From: Candidatus Atribacteria bacterium
GTDB lineage: Bacteria > Atribacterota > JALVIU01
Assembly: GCA_027028665.1 (NCBI GenBank)
Contig: JALVIU010000067.1
Coordinates: forward strand, 1 to 5,823
Length of the DNA: 5,823 nucleotides
Reading direction: 5' to 3'
A model generated the notes under the pieces. The model worked only from the letters and a program-made list of their open reading frames with translations, was not told where the DNA came from and did no database searches. Positions 1 through 5,823 of the stretch are shown here, piece by piece. The translations under genes and the position numbers were made by a program. Every line of letters starts with the position of its first letter. Within the stretch, counting starts at the first letter, position 1.

Positions 1-491
1 CCTTCAAATTGTATAATCATTTTATTAGGGAAGTTCGAATTTACATACACAGTACCTTCCCAGACAGTTTTCTTTTCTTTGTTGCAGAAAATCAATATAT
101 ATTTAGTTGCATCTGAATTTACAAGAGAATCAAGATCCAGATTCATATCAAAAGTAAGTTCAAGTGCATAGTAAAGATTAATAGTGAAGACCCCGCTTCT
201 CTGAACTGTAAAGAATGTAGCATTCTGGAGTGTACCCTTTTCTTCCACAGGCGTCTCTGTTGGTGTAGGTGTAGGAGTTGCTGTTGATGTAGGTGTGGGA
301 GTTGCTGTTGGTGTTCCAGTTGGTGTTCCAGAAGGGGTGGCGGTTGGACTCTCTGTAGCAGTAGTGGTCGCTGTTTCTGTAACAGTGGCGGTTGGAGTTT
401 CTGTAGCAGGTGGTGTTGTTACATTATTACATCCTACAACAAAAAGAAAGCCAAGAACCAAAAATATAGCAATAATTGGTAGTTTTTTCAT
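1..491 (-). CDS. Thr/Pro-rich lipoprotein, N-terminal part (runs off left edge)
   Basis: The visible 163 residues start with a type II signal peptide: MKKL, a hydrophobic stretch (residues 5-19) and a lipobox VVGC with the lipidated Cys at 21. Asn at +2 does not suggest inner-membrane retention. Residues 25-81 form a low-complexity Thr/Pro/Ala/Glu linker made of 8-residue repeats. A more ordinary, beta-rich segment follows from about residue 86. Its stretch with LTFDMNLDLDSL loosely resembles the start of bacterial Ig-like (Big_5/SbsA-type) domains, but this is only a guess. The start at 491 is preferred over the in-frame ATG at 497, because AGGAGG at 499-504 is 7 nt from 491 and only 1 nt from 497. 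The product should be anchored to a membrane with the linker as a spacer to an exposed domain. The frame is still open at base 1, so the C-terminus and function are unknown. Confidence 0.85.
   Translation of the reverse strand, partial: MKKLPIIAIFLVLGFLFVVGCNNVTTPPATETPTATVTETATTTATESPTATPSGTPTGTPTATPTPTSTATPTPTPTETPVEEKGTLQNATFFTVQRSGVFTINLYYALELTFDMNLDLDSLVNSDATKYILIFCNKEKKTVWEGTVYVNSNFPNKMIIQFE
264..408 (-). repeat. 24-bp tandem repeats coding the Thr/Pro linker
   Basis: Two blocks share the same 24-bp period. Bases 385-408, 361-384 and 337-360 encode the successive octapeptides ATETPTAT, VTETATTT and ATESPTAT. Bases 288-311 and 264-287 differ at two positions and encode ATPTPTST and ATPTPTPT. 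(The protein frame is offset by about one base from these repeat boundaries.) Between the blocks, 309-332 holds two copies of a 12-bp unit encoding GTPT. Unit length is a multiple of three, so gain or loss of a copy keeps the frame. This suggests growth by slippage or unequal exchange and possible length variation between strains. Confidence 0.85.
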
Positions 492-498
492 ACTCATC

Positions 499-504
499 CC
501 TCCT
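499..504 (-). promoter_or_regulatory. Ribosome binding site of the lipoprotein gene
   Basis: The minus strand reads AGGAGG here. It lies 7 nt from the ATG at 491 but only 1 nt from the ATG at 497, so it decides for the downstream start. Confidence 0.75.
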
Positions 505-518
505 TTTTATTTTTAATA

Positions 519-527
519 ATTTTACCA
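519..527 (-). promoter_or_regulatory. Possible extended -10 promoter of the lipoprotein gene
   Basis: The minus strand reads TGGTAAAAT, an extended -10 element (TGn plus a 5/6 match to TATAAT). No good -35 is seen at 17 nt; TTGTGG lies 20 nt upstream. Transcription would start near 512 and leave a leader of about 20 nt. The surrounding DNA is nearly all A and T, so chance matches are likely. Confidence 0.4.
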
Positions 528-573
528 TATTTTTATTAAAATAGCCACAATTTATAAGAAATTTATGAAAATT

Positions 574-1284
574 TTACTCTTTTCCATATACCCGCCTAAG
601 GATTAGTAAATCTTTAAAGAAACTTACTACATTTGAAGTAGCTACACTACTTACATCAGATACTCTTATCTGAACCGGGATATCATTTACCTTAGCATCT
701 AATTTCTTAAGTAAAATGGCAATTTCCACTTCAAATGCAAATCCTGGAATCTTTGCTTTCCTTAGTTTATCAATCTTTTCTAAAATCTCTCTTTTATATA
801 TTTTTGCACCAGTTTGGGTATCTTTTACATCTATATTGAAGAGTAGATGTATAAATAGATTAATAAGTCTACTACTTAAGTTCCTTATAAAACTTCTATT
901 TACTCTGGAGAATTTATGATATTTATTGGCATAAACCATATCCCACTCTTCTCTATTTATCTTTGTATATAAATCTTTTATTATAGAAGGATCTATATCA
1001 TTATCTGCATCTATATATAATACATAGTGACCTTTCGCCTCTTTGAGTCCGCGAAATATTGCATATCCCTTTCCTCTATTTTTATCCAGATACAACACCT
1101 CTACATCCAGAGATGCAAGTTCATCTAAATCTTTCTTGTACTTATCATCTCCACTTACTATGATAATTTCAAAAGGAATACCTAAATTCTTCACCACCTT
1201 TCTTTTCAAAAGGGTATCTTTTTTGATATTTTTCTCGTTATATGCAGGTATTATTATGGTAAGTTCTACTGTTTCTTTTTGCAT
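574..1284 (-). CDS. GT2 family polyprenyl-phosphate hexose synthase-like glycosyltransferase
   Basis: This 236-residue soluble enzyme matches the DPM1/ALG5-like branch of glycosyltransferase family 2, which moves a hexose from a nucleotide sugar to dolichyl or undecaprenyl phosphate at the cytoplasmic face. Visible motifs are IIIPAYNE (10-17), KNRGKG (68-73), the DxD metal site in DADND (92-96), DTQTGAK (155-161) and FEVE (184-187). This order is typical of dolichyl-phosphate glucosyl- or mannosyltransferases. There is no C-terminal membrane segment, so it resembles the single-domain forms. One oddity is that the usual VDDGS after the second strand is replaced by IVSGDD (42-47). The start overlaps the end of the upstream membrane-protein gene by 19 bp. 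GGAGAG at 1287-1292 serves as ribosome binding site, so the two are probably translationally coupled. The donor sugar cannot be read from sequence. Confidence 0.9.
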   Translation of the reverse strand: MQKETVELTIIIPAYNEKNIKKDTLLKRKVVKNLGIPFEIIIVSGDDKYKKDLDELASLDVEVLYLDKNRGKGYAIFRGLKEAKGHYVLYIDADNDIDPSIIKDLYTKINREEWDMVYANKYHKFSRVNRSFIRNLSSRLINLFIHLLFNIDVKDTQTGAKIYKREILEKIDKLRKAKIPGFAFEVEIAILLKKLDAKVNDIPVQIRVSDVSSVATSNVVSFFKDLLILRRVYGKE

Positions 1285-3065
1285 ATCTCTCCATAAGAGT
1301 ATATATAAGTAATATCATCATGATATAAAGGCTTTATCCCGGAAAATAGTGTTTTTGCAAGCTCATTTGCATCTATATTTAAATCTATAAATTTATCTTT
1401 CCCCCTAAGAAACACATATTTGAGATTGTGTTTTTTCATAATTTTACATAGCCTTTTTCTTGCAAGCAGTGGCTTACTTTTATAAGTTTTTAGGAAAGAA
1501 TAATATTCTGATCTTCTCTTATATGTATTATATCCTGCGGACATGGCAAAATAATCCCATCCAAAGAATATTCGCCTGCCTGCCATTTCAATAGAAGAGA
1601 CATCATAGGTGATATTTAAAAATTTATCTTTTGGATCAGTATGGGATAGGATCCATTTAGATACAGGATTATAGTTTTCTTTTTCCCACATAATAGCATA
1701 GCTATTAAATATAGGTGAATAATCGAGTACAAAATTAAAAAGAAGCATAAAAATTATAATAAAAAGAAAGGTTTTCGCTAAAATTTTTGCCTTTAAAAGT
1801 TTTACAAAAACATATGCGGTATACATCTCCCATATAAGAATACTAAAGTTTATAAACTTATGGTTAATGGCAACTTCAAGGGAGAATACTACAATGTTTG
1901 CCATAGCAAATACTATCCAGGAAAGGAGGAAAATAGAGATATTGGCCAATTTAATATTTTCACTGCCCTCTTTAAGGGAGAGTATAAATCCTATAATTCC
2001 AAGAAAAGGTAATATACCCAGATTTGCCAGAGTATAAATAAGCCACTTAAGAAATCCGGATATTTTGAGAGGTCTAAGGGCTTTAGAGGATGTATATAGG
2101 AATCCTAAAAATATTCTGATAACTTTTAATCCGTCAGGCCTTGTAAATTGAGAATATGCAAGTTCTAAAAAGAAGAGTACAAGCAAAAAAGAAGCCAAAA
2201 TCCCCAGGGAAAGATATAGGAGTTCAAATATCTGAGGTTTCAAATTTGTAGGATTTTCTTGTTTTTTATTTTTTAGCCATAAAAAGAATAGATGAACAGT
2301 CTTTACACCTATATAGATGCCCCAGAAGAGGAGAGTAATAATAAGCATGCCCTTATGAATATAAACAAGAGAAATCAATATAATCATATTAAGAAAAATA
2401 ATAAACAATTTTTTTAAGAGATTATCTACTTTATAAAACATAAAAGCTATGAGATAAATGGATAAAAAGGTAAGTGCAAATCCCATGGCAAGATGTCTTT
2501 GATTTAGGTATATATTAAGATTCCAGAATGCGGATATAATAGACCCATCCCAGGGGCCAAAGCATACGTAAAATTTAAGTTTTGGGATATCTATAAGCCA
2601 ATTTTGGCCATGTTTTAAGATATATACCAACCACACAAAGGAAAAATCAAAAAATGGCAAAAGAACTGCTATGTAAGGGGCAATTTTATCATTAGTTATA
2701 TATTTTGTAATAAGATACATGAAAAATAAAAAACCTAAAAATCCTGTTATGCTTAAGATATTTACTGAATAGGAGAAGGGAAGCCCCAGTCTTTCTAAAA
2801 ATGCAGCCATAATGTGGAAACCGTAATGATAGTTAATTTTTTCCCCAACAAATAGGGGGTACTCTATAGGATGAAAGTTTCCTCCATATAAAAAAGATTT
2901 TATTATAGGAATATGGGCCATAAAATCACTATGAATAAATGAATGTACATATGTATATCTTTTGGTTTCGTGAAGTGTAAAGAACATTATAAAAGATATA
3001 AAAAATATAATGGTGCTCCAAAATATTAGGGGAAGAAAAGAGACCTTTTTTATTTTTTTATCCAT
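1266..3065 (-). CDS. Polytopic membrane protein, probable GT-C type glycosyltransferase
   Basis: The 599-residue protein has a first membrane helix at about 10-30, then many hydrophobic helices (roughly 11-13) up to about residue 455, and a soluble C-terminal region at about 461-599. The first outside loop holds an acidic motif, SDFMAH (46-51), then YHYGFH (79-84). An Asp in this loop is the hallmark catalytic position of GT-C enzymes such as PMT and ArnT, which use lipid-phosphate-linked sugars outside the membrane. A later NQRH motif and a C-terminal region that begins with a SKWILSHTDPKDKFL-like segment also fit bacterial GT-C architecture. The family is not identified more precisely. The frame opens at a TTG at 3089, but the ATG at 3065 is chosen: AAGGGAG lies 9 nt upstream of it, and TTG has only a weak site. 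The next gene encodes the enzyme type that makes its expected donor. Confidence 0.7.
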   Translation of the reverse strand: MDKKIKKVSFLPLIFWSTIIFFISFIMFFTLHETKRYTYVHSFIHSDFMAHIPIIKSFLYGGNFHPIEYPLFVGEKINYHYGFHIMAAFLERLGLPFSYSVNILSITGFLGFLFFMYLITKYITNDKIAPYIAVLLPFFDFSFVWLVYILKHGQNWLIDIPKLKFYVCFGPWDGSIISAFWNLNIYLNQRHLAMGFALTFLSIYLIAFMFYKVDNLLKKLFIIFLNMIILISLVYIHKGMLIITLLFWGIYIGVKTVHLFFLWLKNKKQENPTNLKPQIFELLYLSLGILASFLLVLFFLELAYSQFTRPDGLKVIRIFLGFLYTSSKALRPLKISGFLKWLIYTLANLGILPFLGIIGFILSLKEGSENIKLANISIFLLSWIVFAMANIVVFSLEVAINHKFINFSILIWEMYTAYVFVKLLKAKILAKTFLFIIIFMLLFNFVLDYSPIFNSYAIMWEKENYNPVSKWILSHTDPKDKFLNITYDVSSIEMAGRRIFFGWDYFAMSAGYNTYKRRSEYYSFLKTYKSKPLLARKRLCKIMKKHNLKYVFLRGKDKFIDLNIDANELAKTLFSGIKPLYHDDITYIYSYGEICKKKQ

Positions 3066-3074
3066 GCAATATAT

Positions 3075-3081
3075 CTCCCTT
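3075..3081 (-). promoter_or_regulatory. Ribosome binding site that sets the GT-C start at 3065
   Basis: The minus strand reads AAGGGAG here, 9 nt from the ATG at 3065. The alternative TTG start at 3089 would place this site inside the coding region and has only a weak AAAGAG upstream. Confidence 0.7.
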
Positions 3082-3111
3082 TTTCTCAAAACAGACTCTT
3101 TAATAATTTTT

Positions 3112-3120
3112 ATTATAACA
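3112..3120 (-). promoter_or_regulatory. Extended -10 promoter for the GT-C/GT2 pair
   Basis: The minus strand reads TGTTATAAT, a perfect extended -10 (TGn-TATAAT). The hexamer 17 nt upstream is a poor -35, which extended -10 promoters tolerate. The predicted start of transcription is near 3105, giving a leader of about 40 nt before the ATG at 3065. It lies in the 99-bp gap after the DUF364 gene, so the two glycosyltransferase genes probably form their own unit. Confidence 0.6.
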
Positions 3121-3164
3121 TATAAGTATATCAGAAAATAAAAAAGGTTTGTTTAATAATAATG

Positions 3165-3896
3165 TTATTTCTTTATTACGGAAATTTTTTTTGCATATTT
3201 TAATACCTGCCGTGTACCACCTCCCTGACTTATAATTTCAAGAATTTTCATGTTATTCACAGGTTTAGTACCTGAGATCATATCGACATGTTCTAAAATA
3301 TAAGGAGAAAAATTGGCACTTGGGCCCAGGAGAATCTTCTTTGCATTTCCTGCCCATTTTACAATATCTAAAAAGGTTCTATTTATAAGGGTTGTAGCGG
3401 TTATTATAACCACATCACACATAGGGAGGATATCACGGGCAGCCCAGTCTGGATATGCATCCATAAATGGTTTTTTTTCAAATATGTAAAGCCTTTTAAC
3501 CATGGGTTTAAGAGTTTTTATTACTGGATCAAATCTTCCTACCATTCCTACAGTTTTATCTTTAAAATCAAACCACTCTGTTACATCTCCTTCCATATTA
3601 CTCTCTATTTCTGAATTTATAATAGCATTAACTGTGGCAAGACCAATAGAGCTACTTATAGTACCTGGGTAAAACCAGAGCTGGGCAAGATCATAAGCAG
3701 TAAGGCCTCTAAACTTACCCGCTTTATCCATTACGCTACAGGTAGGAGGGAGCTCATCTCTTAATGTGTAGGATAACCCCAATTTTCCATCATCTAAAAG
3801 TACCCCAATATATCCTATACCTACACGTACATCCTCTATTACCCTCTCTTTTAATTCTCCTTCTATACTTTCTACAATTTTTCTAAAAATGTTCAT
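3165..3896 (-). CDS. DUF4213/DUF364 putative metal-chelation protein
   Basis: The 243-residue protein has the two-part layout of the DUF364 (putative heavy-metal chelation) family. Residues 1-95 match the DUF4213 N-terminal region, with DVRVGIGYIGVLLDDGKLGLSYT (22-44) as its typical opening. Residues 110-235 form a Rossmann-like DUF364 domain with VGMVGRFDP (115-123), CDVVIITATTLINRT (159-173) and GPSANFSP (190-197). No signal peptide or membrane segment is seen, so it should be cytoplasmic. Family members are thought to bind metals or a small ligand, but no reaction is established as far as I know. AAAGGAG at 3903-3909, 6 nt from the ATG, overlaps the stop codon of the upstream NifU-like gene. 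The 11-nt gap between the two genes argues for co-transcription and probably linked roles. Confidence 0.85.
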   Translation of the reverse strand: MNIFRKIVESIEGELKERVIEDVRVGIGYIGVLLDDGKLGLSYTLRDELPPTCSVMDKAGKFRGLTAYDLAQLWFYPGTISSSIGLATVNAIINSEIESNMEGDVTEWFDFKDKTVGMVGRFDPVIKTLKPMVKRLYIFEKKPFMDAYPDWAARDILPMCDVVIITATTLINRTFLDIVKWAGNAKKILLGPSANFSPYILEHVDMISGTKPVNNMKILEIISQGGGTRQVLKYAKKISVIKK

Positions 3897-3907
3897 GGCT
3901 TGCTCCT

Positions 3908-4273
3908 TTATTTCTCTGGAAATGTCTTTAATAGATCTGAGATAAGCTCATAGACACGGGGAGACTCTCCTCCCAAAATAGCATTGATATTATCCAGGCT
4001 CATGGCCTTTACCTCTTTCAAGCTTTTGCCCTCTGCAAATCTACATATAATATCAGAAGCTATATAAGAAGGAGGGATACAATAGTTGCATATATATGTA
4101 ATTTCTTCTATAATATCTCCCTTCTTTTTTATGTAAAATACTATATCATCTGAGCTTCCTGCTCCTTTACATCCCTCACCTTCTATTTTGATATCATAAT
4201 CAGAAAGCTCACCCTTTCTGGGGAATCCCTCCTTTTTTATCTTTTCGAAATATGTCCTCATAACTTCATCCAT
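3908..4273 (-). CDS. IscU/NifU-like small protein with altered cysteine set
   Basis: The 121-residue protein aligns by eye with the IscU/NifU N-terminal scaffold fold. The stretch SSDDIVFYIKKKGDIIEEITYIC (40-62) parallels the GDV...IKV...I.D..F..YGC of IscU. IASDIICRFAEGKSLKEV (71-88) parallels its second conserved block. Cysteines are at 35, 62, 65 and 77. Cys35 and Cys62 fall near the first two cluster ligands of IscU, and Cys65 makes an extra CxxC. The third ligand, in the HCS motif of IscU, is missing: the equivalent region reads SPRVYEL (104-110). It may be a divergent Fe-S or metal-binding protein and not a standard scaffold. An in-frame ATG at 4312 is rejected because it lies upstream of the predicted transcription start; AGGAGG at 4280-4285, 6 nt from 4273, fixes the start. 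It is co-transcribed with the DUF364 gene. Confidence 0.7.
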   Translation of the reverse strand: MDEVMRTYFEKIKKEGFPRKGELSDYDIKIEGEGCKGAGSSDDIVFYIKKKGDIIEEITYICNYCIPPSYIASDIICRFAEGKSLKEVKAMSLDNINAILGGESPRVYELISDLLKTFPEK

Positions 4274-4279
4274 TTTGTA

Positions 4280-4285
4280 CCTCCT
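4280..4285 (-). promoter_or_regulatory. Ribosome binding site that sets the NifU-like start at 4273
   Basis: The minus strand shows a perfect AGGAGG, 6 nt before the ATG at 4273. The longer frame from 4312 would translate through it. Confidence 0.8.
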
Positions 4286-4303
4286 ATTGTTAGTATTATT
4301 TCG

Positions 4304-4332
4304 ATTATACATTATTTCGCAAATATTTACAA
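4304..4332 (-). promoter_or_regulatory. Sigma70-type promoter for the NifU-like/DUF364 unit
   Basis: On the minus strand TTGTAA (4327-4332, 4/6 match to the -35 consensus) is followed after 17 nt by a perfect TATAAT (4304-4309). The start of transcription is expected near 4297, leaving a leader of about 24 nt. This is the best-formed promoter in the window. Confidence 0.7.
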
Positions 4333-4454
4333 GATATCAAAACATATACAACTTTTCATAGTATGCCCTTATGTATTTAAAAATGAAGGTTTCTAAAGAT
4401 TCTATACCAGAAAGGGGTTATAAATTATACAAACAAACTTCCTAAAAAGAATAA
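4333..4454. other. Non-coding stretch between the glycosidase gene and the promoter
   Basis: These 122 AT-rich bases follow the stop of the glycosidase gene. I see no RNA gene and no hairpin with a T-run. The best inverted repeat, TATACC with GGTTATA (about 4403-4422), is short, needs a bulge and lacks a following T-run, so it is not called a terminator. Confidence 0.5.
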
Positions 4455-5823
4455 TTATATAGCAAACTTCAAGGCTATAGGAACCGGCCTTCTAAATTCA
4501 AGGCCCGGGATGCCCCTTCTCTCAGAGAATGTAAAAAACCTACCACCTAAAAGATATACCTGGGCAGAGCCCCCACCATCAAGATTTATCGCATTTTCTG
4601 CATTATATTCATACATGGTCTCTGCAAGCTCAGAAAGGGTAAAACCTTTACTATCAAATCCAGGAATATATGTATTTTCATTTGTCCCCTGTACAAAAAG
4701 GATCGAAACCCTGCCCCCTTCATCTATTCCAAGACCTACACGTGCTGCATGTTTCTTTCCCCAAACAGCGGGAAACACAGTAGGGGGAAAGGAGATAGGT
4801 TCTCCTTTGTAAAAGGGATCGTCAACAAATGTGGCAATCTCTCTATCCCTTATAAGCCATGGGCCACCCTGTACAGAAAAAACCACGCTCTCCTCTCTCG
4901 AAAATTTATAGGCCACCTCTTGACCCAAAGGGGCAAAATCTTTATAGGTGTGTATTACAAATCCCCCATCAGGGATATCTAACCCACCACCTTTTTTGTA
5001 TCCTACCAGCCTGTTGTTTACTATAGCAATTGAATTTCCTCTTTCATCTCGTGGAGTAGTTTCAAGATCAGGCCTTGAGTAAATTTTGCAGTTCTTACCA
5101 TCCTGAAAAACTATATTATCTATCACAATCTTAAGATCACTCAATGATACTTTTTTTACCTTTACTTTACCATTTTTATATAAAAATATAGAAGATCTAT
5201 TAAACATATAGGGAAGTTTTACCTTATCATCTATAGTAAGGCCACCTATGGGCTCTCCCAGAAGGGAGTGATGTGATAAAAGGTCAGAAAGTTCCATAAG
5301 GAAAAAATGGGAATTTGTGATAAGTGAGGTCTTTGAAAGAGAAGGATCTAAAAAACCTATCCATGGATGTATCACAAAAAACCTCAAAGGGTAACCCTCT
5401 TTTATAGAAGAAAGCACCTTATCTTTACTGTTTTTATTTAGAAAATTGGCCCATATAGGGTCTTTGGATGAAAAATCCTTACCATCCCATAAAAGCTCCC
5501 CATCCTTATAAAGGGTATTTAATGTATATTGGAGTGAAGATAATGAATCAAAAAGTCTCTCTCCTTCTTTTGTTTCATTGTAAAGGGGTAAATCTTTATA
5601 GGAGATAGAAGGGGATATAAAAACAGGAGAGATATCGTAGTGTTTTTTCTTCATCACATAGTTTACAACAAGGTCAAATACATTGTAAAATACATTTTCA
5701 TTTATATAAGGATGGAGTCTTTCTGCCCCCTTAAAGGGAAATTGAATAAATACAAAATTGGTAAATTCTCCTTTGTCATAAAATCTTTTTCCAATGCGAT
5801 AATATACCTCGCCAATCCTATTT
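4455..5823 (-). CDS. Phosphodiester glycosidase (NAGPA-domain) protein, C-terminal part (runs off right edge)
   Basis: The visible 455 residues end in a NAGPA domain (PF09992), the family of N-acetylglucosamine-1-phosphodiester alpha-N-acetylglucosaminidase. Bacterial members cleave sugar-phosphodiester bonds and are often linked to cell-wall or exopolysaccharide turnover. Counting from base 5822, hallmarks are GGP (319-321), AAR followed by GLGID (359-366), the GFTLSELAETM helix (393-403), AINLDGGGS (411-419; DNA 4566-4592) and the closing RRPVPIAL (444-451). The domain probably starts near residue 150. The part before it is not recognised. The first start codon in the window is a GTG at 5657 with an ATG at 5654, but neither has a ribosome binding site. 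The frame stays open to the edge with protein-like sequence (FVFIQFPFKGAERLHPY, residues 24-40). The true start and any signal peptide or anchor must therefore lie beyond 5823. Confidence 0.88.
   Translation of the reverse strand, partial: NRIGEVYYRIGKRFYDKGEFTNFVFIQFPFKGAERLHPYINENVFYNVFDLVVNYVMKKKHYDISPVFISPSISYKDLPLYNETKEGERLFDSLSSLQYTLNTLYKDGELLWDGKDFSSKDPIWANFLNKNSKDKVLSSIKEGYPLRFFVIHPWIGFLDPSLSKTSLITNSHFFLMELSDLLSHHSLLGEPIGGLTIDDKVKLPYMFNRSSIFLYKNGKVKVKKVSLSDLKIVIDNIVFQDGKNCKIYSRPDLETTPRDERGNSIAIVNNRLVGYKKGGGLDIPDGGFVIHTYKDFAPLGQEVAYKFSREESVVFSVQGGPWLIRDREIATFVDDPFYKGEPISFPPTVFPAVWGKKHAARVGLGIDEGGRVSILFVQGTNENTYIPGFDSKGFTLSELAETMYEYNAENAINLDGGGSAQVYLLGGRFFTFSERRGIPGLEFRRPVPIALKFAI

Noticed and set aside
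295-516. Plus-strand open frame with GVPVGVAVGV-like repeats
   Set aside because: It is the antisense reading of the Thr/Pro repeats of the lipoprotein gene. It has no ribosome binding site, and the minus-strand gene has a signal peptide and lipobox.
716-1312. Two plus-strand open frames (716-919 and 1043-1312)
   Set aside because: Both lie antisense to the well-supported GT2 gene and show no family features or start signals.
3121-3164. Possible terminator after the DUF364 gene (T-rich run at 3141-3147 on the minus strand)
   Set aside because: No GC-containing hairpin precedes the T-run; only a weak AATAA/TTATT pairing is present.
4327-4359. Ten-codon minus-strand frame MKSCICFDIL with an AAGGG upstream, a possible leader peptide
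   Set aside because: It lies upstream of and overlaps the -35 element of the best promoter, so it would not be on that transcript. A frame this short is expected by chance.
4403-4422. Inverted repeat TATACC/GGTTATA as a terminator
   Set aside because: The stem is short, AT-rich and bulged, and no T-run follows on either strand.
4412-4440. TATAAT-like hexamer just downstream of the glycosidase stop as a second promoter
   Set aside because: No -35 is seen at a suitable distance, and such hexamers are frequent by chance in DNA this AT-rich.
4510-4982. Two plus-strand open frames (4510-4812 and 4749-4982)
   Set aside because: Both are antisense to the conserved NAGPA motifs of the minus-strand gene.

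Overview
All recognisable genes in this window lie on the minus strand, so transcription runs from high to low coordinates. The DNA is strongly AT-rich. Codon choice favours AGA/AGG for Arg and often ATA for Ile, and most genes have clear AGGAGG-type ribosome binding sites. This points to a low-GC bacterium, possibly an anaerobe or thermophile. The phylum cannot be fixed from the window, and no rRNA, tRNA, CRISPR array, transposase or phage gene is visible.

In transcription order: (1) 4455-5823, the C-terminal part of a phosphodiester glycosidase (NAGPA-domain) protein whose reading frame is still open at the right edge. (2) About 180 bp of non-coding DNA with a good sigma70-type promoter. 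(3) A two-gene unit: a small IscU/NifU-like protein with an altered cysteine set (3908-4273), then a DUF4213/DUF364 putative metal-binding protein (3165-3896). (4) A 99-bp gap with an extended -10 promoter. (5) A two-gene unit with a 19-bp overlap: a large polytopic membrane protein that looks like a GT-C glycosyltransferase (1266-3065), then a soluble GT2 enzyme of the dolichyl/polyprenyl-phosphate hexose synthase type (574-1284). (6) An 82-bp gap with a possible promoter. (7) The N-terminal part of a lipoprotein with a Thr/Pro-rich linker built from 24-bp tandem repeats, which runs off the left edge (1-491). No gene-free stretch exceeds 300 bp.

The clearest functional story is cell-envelope glycobiology. 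The GT2 enzyme would charge a polyprenyl phosphate with a sugar, and the GT-C protein would move that sugar to an acceptor outside the membrane. The lipoprotein next door has a Thr-rich linker of the kind that is O-glycosylated in other bacteria, and the upstream protein belongs to a family that cleaves sugar-phosphodiester bonds. The link between these four genes is inference from proximity. The NifU-like/DUF364 pair in the middle looks like a separate metal or Fe-S handling module.

Three starts differ from the longest open frame because ribosome binding sites or promoters decide them: 491 for the lipoprotein, 3065 for the GT-C protein and 4273 for the NifU-like protein. No convincing rho-independent terminator was found.
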